Source of the DNA: Rhypophila decipiens
Taxonomy: Eukaryota; Ascomycota; Sordariomycetes; Sordariales; Naviculisporaceae
Assembly: GCA_033297075.1 (NCBI GenBank)
Contig: MU858049.1
Span: 248,001 to 312,000, forward strand
Reading direction: 5' to 3'
DNA: 64,000 bases
Made by a program: the position numbers and the translations under genes. Below the pieces are notes generated by a model. It saw nothing but the letters and a program-made list of their open reading frames with translations. It made no database searches and was not told where the DNA came from. This document shows, one piece after another, positions 58,125-64,000 of the stretch (its first letter is position 1; each line of letters begins with the position of its first letter).

Positions 58125-59098
58125 AAAGCAATCGACGACTTTGAAGCTACCGACGAGCAATGTCGGGACTGGAACTATGACCGAAGTTCCTCAGTCAGTC
58201 TGGAGAAGTGATCGAGATCTGCCAAGCGGGCGCAGAGAAAGATAGAGGTCATGAGCCAGGCCTACAATCGGCATCGCCTGGCTCATGTGTGGTGTATTTT
58301 GGTTTGTTATGATATCATTTGGCTCTGTGGTCGTTCTCAGTTCATTGGGGGTGGTGGCATTCTTCATGGAAGGCGGTGTTTGGCGCAGGGCGCAAAGGAT
58401 GATCACATTTTAGGTTCTTTTCCTATCTTCTTTCGTCTCTCTTTTTCTCTTGGTGGTTTTTTTTGGCGGGGAGGACGAGTATATTTAATCGGGGCTTTTT
58501 GTTTGTCTCTGTATCTCAACACTGATCTATCAATCGGTTTGTCTGGGACGCTACTGAGGAGACACGGTTGGACTGGAATAGTATATACTAAAGGCACGGG
58601 GAAGGTTGAAGCGAACCATTTCGTTATACATTCACTGGGCGGGCAGGCATTGGCATGAAGCAAAAAGTGTGCAATTCGCACATGCGAGTCTCATTTCTGT
58701 CTCTTATTTCTCTTGTCTGGTTTCTATCTTTTCTCTGCTCATGTCGCTGGGTGTTTTGTTTTGGTTCTGGCAGTGGGTAATGGCAAAGGTAGTGCCATAT
58801 TGTGACATTTGGGCATGGGACTTTAGTACTGAAGGGAAAGAGGAATTACCTGCCTATGTTCCCTAACGACCTACCGGCCCGATGGAAGGGAGGGCTCTCG
58901 TCTGCGTGCTACGAGTATATCAGGGCGTTTTACTATTCTACTTCTTCCTAGATCTTGTTAGAATATAATGCCCACTAGCTCGAGATACTCGTGTAATATA
59001 TTACTACATTCTCCGGGTACATCCAATGAGATGAGCATATCTCTGCATACCTGTGGGCATGATATTCGATTAACTAAGTGGATGTAGCATGAGAAACT
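58125..59098. other. CAF-1 3' region
   Basis: No gene was seen. It contains a 12-bp perfect inverted repeat at 58250-58287 and A/T-rich DNA toward the mobile element. Confidence 0.5.
58250..58287 (+). repeat. 12-bp perfect hairpin in CAF-1 3' region
   Basis: CATGAGCCAGGC at 58250-58261 and its exact complement GCCTGGCTCATG at 58276-58287 are separated by a 14-nt loop, about 125 nt after the CAF-1 stop. If transcribed it would form a stable stem-loop. Confidence 0.75.
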
Positions 59099-59253
59099 GA
59101 ACAATAGGCGCCTAATATACAGGCACTATTCCTCTTTTATACGGGCACTAGTCTCTACTATGTAGTCTTATTATAATAGAGGCTTTAACTGACTATAATA
59201 AAGACCTAGACTGGCTGGAATAAATGCCTTAACTAGCTCGAGTAAATACCTTG

Positions 59254-59577
59254 TTGGTTGCACTGGTGATCAATATCAACAGAGTCCTCTTGGGCTCTGG
59301 TGAATCTGATCGTTAGTAGTGCATGTGTATTCTTCAATCTAGTGTGTCTATGGACCTGCTACCTACTGGCCTACATATAGTAGGCCATCGGTGCTGCACA
59401 CTGCTGTTGACCAGCAGTGCAGCACCGATGTCATCATAACTGCAGTGGCTCACCCACGCTGCATAGCCAAAGCAAGGAAAACAACCAACATTCCACTGTT
59501 GGTCCCTATGTGGTGTAGCGCAGGTCGTTGTGATAGGTAGAGTGTGGTGGGGGTTGTGGTGTTGCGTTTGTTCCCAC
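59254..59577. mobile_element. probable nested insert inside copy D
   Basis: A 324-bp non-repetitive block interrupts a minisatellite unit. It is bounded by direct repeats ATACCTTG at 59246-59253 and 59578-59585, and removing the block and one repeat restores a continuous unit (ATACCTTGACTGG). This looks like an insertion with an 8-bp target duplication. The repeat is also part of the unit, so unequal exchange is an alternative. No obvious terminal inverted repeats were seen. Confidence 0.5.
59386..59430. repeat. imperfect long hairpin inside the nested insert
   Basis: CATCGGTGCTGCACACTGCTG pairs with CAGCAGTGCAGCACCGATG across a 5-nt loop (TTGAC). The only defect is a 2-nt bulge. Such a stem of about 19 bp could extrude as a cruciform or fold in RNA. 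Confidence 0.8.
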
Positions 59578-59703
59578 ATACCTTGACTGGTTCGAATAAA
59601 TGCCTTGACTGGCTCGAATTAATACCTCTGGTCTGGAAAGTCAAATTGGACTGGTGCCTGTATATGAGAGTAGTGGTGCCTGTATATTAGGCGCCGAATA
59701 ATA

Positions 59704-60121
59704 TGGGTGTTGTCTAAGCATAACCATTAACTACATTTTGGGTACCGGGGCATTATTTCCAACCACAGTTCTCTATCCCATAATCCGTACCATTCCGTTC
59801 CCTCCATCCGTCCATGGCTCGGTTTTCAGTGACCAACTTCCATCCCTAACACCTCGCCAAAACCAAAAAAAAAAAAGGGCAGGAAAGAATGCCAGCGGAG
59901 AAAACAGAAGCCAACTCTCAAGGGCGGTTTTACATGAACGCCCCGAGCAGCATGGAAGTCCAGCCGATCAAACCAGTGAGCCCCTGCCCTATAAAAAAAC
60001 GCACTCCCATGTGCCTACCCATATCCAAAATCACGGGGGATAAACAGTCCATAACGGAGCCCAAACGAAGCAAAAGCTAAAGAAAAACTCGCTCAAGCAG
60101 AAAAAGGGAAAATAAGGAAAA
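59704..60121. other. 3' region of the M50B-like gene
   Basis: No gene was seen. An A-rich run lies at 59865-59876. Confidence 0.45.
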
Positions 60122-61242
60122 TCAAAACCTCGTAGGAATAAATTTCCCCGAGTCATTCCTCATCTCCTCGGCCGACTGGCGGAACGCAGCGATACCCGCC
60201 AGAATGCCCGCAACCATGAAGAGCAGCGAGATGATGGACCAGATGACGCCCCAGCACTGCGAGGAGCCGCCGTACCGCTTGGCAAAGACGCTCGCGTCGG
60301 AGGAGTTTACTTTCCTGAGGATTAGGTCGTCGCACTATATATGGGAAAAGATATTTGTTGGTAAACGTCGTAAGGGAGCTAGCTGCAGGGGGGGGGGGGT
60401 GAGTATAGCAACGTACAATATCCCACACGCTGTAGAGCGAGGACATGATCCCGATGAAGAGCTGCAAGCAAAGAAAGTTATTAGCAAACAAGTCTAGTCC
60501 GTCCGTTTTCTCTCCCAACCCGCAGTCTCAAGTTTACCCTCGACACCGTCACCAAACACCACCAAAGAAAGAATGGGGGAGAGACATACAATAACAAACC
60601 TCAACGCCTCAGCATGGGCAATAAACCAACAACCGACCAACAATCCCACACTGGCAAGAATAGTCCCGATAGTAAGCCAATCCCTCCTCCCCCACCACAT
60701 CGTCAACAAGAAACAAACCCCGACAGCGAAGCTCGCAATCTTGCTCGCGACAATGTTGAACCCGCAAAACGTCAACAACGCCCCTATCAAGCTCGAGCCT
60801 AGATACCCCGCGGGCAGGGTGATGATGTTTCGCCCGCCGAGCATGTGTGTCACGCCCCCTTCTCGGGGATCGAGCGAGATGGATTTGACTTTTCCTCCGG
60901 TTATTATGCAGGCGAATGCGTGGCTGAATTCGTGGAATGCTATTACTAGCATCTGTTTTTGTTGTTCCCAATATTATAAGCAGGGTGGTTTACTAGATTT
61001 GGGGGGAGGACAAAACAAACCTTGAAAGGCCACAATACCCAGCGGATATAGGGCACGTTCCAGAGGATAGCGATGCCCACTATGTAGGCTGCTATCACAC
61101 CTAGGGTGACTTTTTGTGTGTCGTTTACTGTCAGGTCGCGACGGGAGAGGAAGTCGTAGTCGTAGTCGTGTGGTGTATCAACTGGTACGGCGGATCGGTA
61201 TGCGATTTCACCGCCGCTGAAGAGAGCGTCGGTGGGCGCCAT
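60122..61242 (-). CDS. peptidase M50B-like membrane protein
   Basis: Exons on the minus strand are 61242-61021, 60952-60590, 60461-60417 and 60334-60122; introns are 68, 128 and 82 nt; 280 aa. It belongs to the M50B-like family related to site-2-type intramembrane metalloproteases. The zinc motif HEFSH (His81, Glu82, His85) lies in a membrane helix (LVIAFHEFSHAFACIITGG). Further membrane helices follow (NIVASKIASFAVGVCFLLTM; LTIGTILASVGLLVGCWFIA; CWGVIWSIISLLFMVAGILA). The join over intron 2 (LRFVI to LFIGIMSSLYSVWDI) decides the donor at GTATGT, because the nearer GTTTGT would break the frame. Exon 3 is only 45 nt. Whether the fungal members are active proteases is not known to me. Upstream in-frame codons before MAPTDALFSGGE look untranslated. 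Confidence 0.88.
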
Positions 61243-61882
61243 TCTTGTGCTTCTTCGAGGGAGGTAGGTTTGGCTGTTGGCCAAATCAATGAGCGAGATG
61301 GAAAATCGTCGAGAGGTTTCACGGCAAAGAAGGTGTCGTCTCTGGTGCTGAGAAGGCTGCGCCGTCTCGGTGTTGTTGTCGTCGTCGAATCGTAAACAAC
61401 CGTAATGATTCCGGCCTGGTGTATCGTAACGTGAAGATGTGCAAGTCAACTCAAGTAGTATCCCGTAATGCTATGCGATCTCGTCGCTCGTCGGTGCTCG
61501 TCGCTTCAACTTGTGCCTGCAAAAAAAAAAGTTGGAAAACGAAAAGAATACAAAACAGAGGAAAGTGAAAGTCGAAGAGGTGTTTCACGTTTCCAGTTCA
61601 TGGCTGATCGCCGCATGTTGATCACCCACCGGACTCAACTTGGACTTATGCAGTCCCCCTAGTCCGATGGTTGGATGCGCTGCACCGCCAATACCGTACC
61701 GAGCGTTCAAGTCCGGCATTTCGCAGAGGTTACGCGTCCCGCCCTTCGCCTCGTCTGCTAAAAATAGGGCACAGCCTCACTGACGACACCATTTCGGTAC
61801 TGTACGAGTGGGTACAGATACGCAGGGGAAGTTTATATGGGCCGATTTCTTTCGTCAACCACATCCAACAACAGTGGAACGT
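61243..61882. other. spacer between the M50B-like gene and tRNA-Pro
   Basis: No gene was seen; it presumably holds the M50B-like promoter. Confidence 0.5.
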
Positions 61883-61983
61883 GGCCTGATGGTCTAGAGG
61901 TATGATTCTCGCTTTGGGTTCTGAATTACAATTCAAGATATCTTGAATGCGAGAGGTCCCGGGTTCAATCCCCGGTCAGGCCC
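61883..61983 (+). tRNA. tRNA-Pro (anticodon UGG) with intron
   Basis: The acceptor stem GGCCTGA pairs with TCAGGCC, followed by discriminator C. The D arm is GGTCTAGAGGTATGA. The anticodon stem CTCGC/GCGAG encloses loop TTTGGGT with anticodon TGG. The T arm is CCCGGGTTCAATCCCCGG. A 29-nt intron sits after the base following the anticodon (position 37/38), the canonical eukaryotic site, so the split loop is rebuilt by splicing. A and B box promoters are internal. Confidence 0.95.
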
Positions 61984-61987
61984 CACC

Positions 61988-62031
61988 TTTTTGCTTTGTT
62001 TCTTTTTTTTCTTTTTTCCTTTTTTTTTTTT
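61988..62031 (+). terminator. RNA polymerase III terminator
   Basis: A T5 run begins 5 nt after the tRNA, followed by longer T runs (up to T11), as expected for Pol III termination. Confidence 0.8.
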
Positions 62032-62486
62032 ACACTTCTCTTATTTTATTATCTATCCCACCGGCAACCTCGATTTTTGTCTCTACTTAATGATATGTAA
62101 AAGAACAGTGGATATCGTCGTGCACATTTAGTGATAAAATAAGCATATAAACTTCAGACCAAGCTACCAACCATGTATCAAGCAAAGCTACTCCGTACAG
62201 TCCACCAACGCTAAGGATATAATGCCCATGCTATGTATGTAATAAGAAAAAAGAACCAGCTTCCTGAAGCAAAGGATTAATCCCATGCCAATAATGCCAC
62301 AAATCCATAGTCCACCAGTCAATAATCCAGACCTCTCGGTCAAAAGAGCCCAGGCCCCTGAACACGCCATACTGAAATGACCAAAAACAAACCACTCCTT
62401 TCAGCTACAACAACATACTGCTTTTGCATTTCCTCATCCCGTCAACCACAGAAAAAAGAGTTGATAACGCTCTATACCTCTCACAA
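62032..62486. other. spacer between tRNA-Pro and CDC16
   Basis: No gene was seen; it should contain the CDC16 3' UTR. Confidence 0.5.
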
Positions 62487-64000
62487 TCACTCATCACTCA
62501 TATCCATCCCAGGACCATGCCCGCCACCACCACCACCACCACCAGGATGATTCCCTCCACGTCCATGACGTCCCTGAACAGGCGTACCATAATCAACACC
62601 AACAGCAGCAGCAGCAGCAGTCCTCCTGTTTCTCAGACTCCTACCCCCTAGCACCCCAGTCTCTTCCACCGCCCTCGCCGCGCTCCGACTCTGCTGCTGT
62701 ATCATCTGTTCCGCAACAACACCAGAAGAAGCTACCCCCTTCCCTTTATCCCTAGCTGTTGTCCCCGTCCTGGTCCCAGCCGCCCGTGTAGTAGATTCTT
62801 TTTTATTCCTCCCCTCAACAAGCCGACTCCTAGCCTGAGCCTTCCTCCCCTCCAACTCCATCTCAAACCTTTCCATCCCAAAAGAATCTTCTTCATTCCC
62901 CTCATCATCCACCCCCAGATCCTCTCCTCCCGCCCCAAATGGATCCCCAGCCGCAAAACTACTAGCCGCACTCTCAGTCCCATTCCCGCCAGCAGCAATC
63001 CTCATATCCCCCGCCACCCCCACGAGAAAATCAATATCCCCGCCCGCGCTCTCCTCGAGCGCTTTGCCGAGTAACTCGGTAGCGACCGCATCCTGACTAT
63101 TCATCCCCAGCGCCTGGTGCAAGACAACAACAGCCTCGTCCGCCCGCCCCATATCAAGGTAAATAACCCCCTTTGCACAAAAGACAGCAGCATCTTTGCC
63201 GCCCTCCCTAAGCACCGTATCAAACTCCTCCAGCGCTTGGTCGTACATCCTCAACCGTCTATACGCATGTCCCAGATTGATACGCGCGCCCAGCCACGCC
63301 GAGCTCTCGCAATCCGTCTCGCTCGCAATCTTCAAACACGCGCAAAACATTCGTACCGAATCCTCCAGCCGTCCCTGGTGATAATACACAATCCCCATTT
63401 CATTTAACAGCAACGGGTCGGTCCGACAAAGCCCGTACGCAGTCTTGAGAAACTCCTCCGCAGCAGACATGTTATTCATGGCATGGTTCTGCATGCCCAG
63501 AAAAACCTGCGGCAAATGCGTCCCGGTGAAAAGTCTCGCGGCAGTAGAGTACGCAGTAACAGCCTGGTCGTGTTCCCCCTCTGCGGCAAACGTATGCGCG
63601 AACCCGATCCACGCCGCCCCAAAATTAGCGTCCATCATGCTCGCTTTACTAAAATACCGCCTTGCCTCGGCGATTTTGTTGGTGGAAAAGTAGTAGATTG
63701 CCACGGCTAGCCAGGTGGAGGGCTCTTCCGGGTGGGTGTCTGCTAACTCGTGGGCTATCAGGAAGAGCCGGTTGGTTTGTTTTAATTCGTATAGACAGGA
63801 GAGGTGGGTTGGGTAGACGGAAAAGTTGTACTTGTCGTCTTCGAGGATCGAGCTTGTTATTGCTAGCGCATCTTTGAAGCGGCATTGCGTGTGCAGCAGG
63901 TCGGCCCGGGCGAGGAGGATATCTGCATTGTTGGACAGGCCGTAGTGGGTTGAGAGGGATTCTATGGCTGTGTTGAAGGCGGATGGGTTGCGGTATTTGG
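62487..64000 (-). CDS. CDC16: anaphase-promoting complex subunit Cdc16/APC6 (partial, 5' end outside)
   Basis: Open from the window edge (codon at 63998) to TGA at 62487-62489: 503 codons of the C-terminal part; the start lies beyond 64000. Cdc16/Cut9 is a TPR scaffold of the APC/C ubiquitin ligase. Diagnostic strings include STWLAVAIYYFSTNKIAEAR, RYFSKASMMDANFGAAWIGF, AHTFAAEGEHDQAVTAYSTA, LPQVFLGMQNHAMNNM, TDPLLLNEMGIVYYHQGRLE and ARINLGHAYRRLRMYDQALE; the spacing is that of consecutive 34-residue TPR units. After the TPRs comes a disordered C-terminus of about 165 residues (from about 62980 down to 62487) rich in Ala, Gly and Arg, with nine consecutive Gly near the end. No intron was seen in the visible part. 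Confidence 0.95.
   Translation of the reverse strand, partial: KYRNPSAFNTAIESLSTHYGLSNNADILLARADLLHTQCRFKDALAITSSILEDDKYNFSVYPTHLSCLYELKQTNRLFLIAHELADTHPEEPSTWLAVAIYYFSTNKIAEARRYFSKASMMDANFGAAWIGFAHTFAAEGEHDQAVTAYSTAARLFTGTHLPQVFLGMQNHAMNNMSAAEEFLKTAYGLCRTDPLLLNEMGIVYYHQGRLEDSVRMFCACLKIASETDCESSAWLGARINLGHAYRRLRMYDQALEEFDTVLREGGKDAAVFCAKGVIYLDMGRADEAVVVLHQALGMNSQDAVATELLGKALEESAGGDIDFLVGVAGDMRIAAGGNGTESAASSFAAGDPFGAGGEDLGVDDEGNEEDSFGMERFEMELEGRKAQARSRLVEGRNKKESTTRAAGTRTGTTARDKGKGVASSGVVAEQMIQQQSRSAARAVEETGVLGGRSLRNRRTAAAAAVGVDYGTPVQGRHGRGGNHPGGGGGGGGHGPGMDMSDE

Larger units (their letters stand above)
59099..59703. mobile_element. second-type inverted-repeat (hAT-like) element, copy D
   Basis: The left end is GGCGCCTAATATACAGGCAC (59107-59126), and the right end (59676-59695) is its exact reverse complement. 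They are flanked by near-identical 8-mers GAACAATA (59099-59106) and GAATAATA (59696-59703), differing by one transition, as expected of an aged 8-bp target duplication. A second, less exact copy of the end motif lies inside each end. The interior contains the same 21-22-bp minisatellite as copies A-C (reverse orientation), split by a 324-bp block. There is no coding capacity. The terminal repeats are unrelated to those of copies A-C. Confidence 0.8.

Noticed and set aside
60542..60590. Continuation of the M50B-like frame through intron 2 to its stop
   Set aside because: It reads into non-conserved sequence and loses the SLYSVWDI segment, whereas splicing at GTATGT restores it.

Overview
The window is genomic DNA from a filamentous ascomycete, most likely a Sordariomycete close to the Sordariales (Neurospora/Podospora/Chaetomium type). 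This is inferred from protein character, from short introns (about 50-130 nt) with GTAAGT-like donors and CTRAC branch sites, from long single-exon genes on both strands, and from a tRNA-Pro split after position 37. No species is claimed. No operons, CRISPR arrays, phage or plasmid genes were seen.

Layout. 1-6.2 kb is gene-poor. It holds two short inverted-repeat transposon remnants (1494-1806 and 3601-3872) around a gamma-glutamylcyclotransferase-like gene (1966-2739) that needs an 8-nt microexon. 6.2-7.5 kb encodes a secreted AA11 chitin-active LPMO with an X278 tail. 8.8-20.7 kb is TRA1, the giant pseudokinase of SAGA/NuA4. 21.4-30.5 kb carries vacuolar aminopeptidase I (-), a PAF-acetylhydrolase-like lipase (+), ORC2 (-) and the mitochondrial PGP phosphatase GEP4 (+). 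31.2-38.9 kb carries a disordered protein with a SANT-like N-terminus (+), a CutC-family protein (+) and a secreted alkaline phosphatase (-). 40.4-48.6 kb carries YJU2 (+), acetoacetyl-CoA synthetase (-), a doubtful 85-codon membrane ORF (-) and the SPX-EXS phosphate transporter SYG1/XPR1 (-). 50.9-58.1 kb carries an unrecognised serine-rich protein (+), cytosolic AsnRS (+) and the CAF-1 large subunit (+). 58.1-64 kb has a third inverted-repeat element with a nested insert, an M50B-like membrane protein (-), tRNA-Pro(UGG) (+) and CDC16/APC6 (-), which runs off the right edge.

The genes are mostly conserved housekeeping genes: chromatin and transcription (TRA1, CAF-1), replication and cell cycle (ORC2, CDC16), splicing (YJU2), translation (AsnRS, tRNA-Pro), mitochondrial lipid (GEP4), phosphate handling (SYG1, alkaline phosphatase) and vacuolar proteolysis (APE1). 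No gene cluster is apparent; each gene has its own promoter.

The least explained material is intergenic. Four or five loci carry a 21-22-bp minisatellite (core GCATTTATTCGAGCC). In at least three of them it is bounded by terminal inverted repeats, and three of the elements have or nearly have 8-bp target-site duplications, as for hAT-type MITEs. Two unrelated inverted-repeat families enclose the same minisatellite. Other points of note are the 8-nt microexon, a 155-codon open frame in phase after the stop of the same gene, a stop-free 108-nt intron hidden in TRA1, a 5-nt first coding exon in SYG1, and a G6-run minisatellite just after TRA1.
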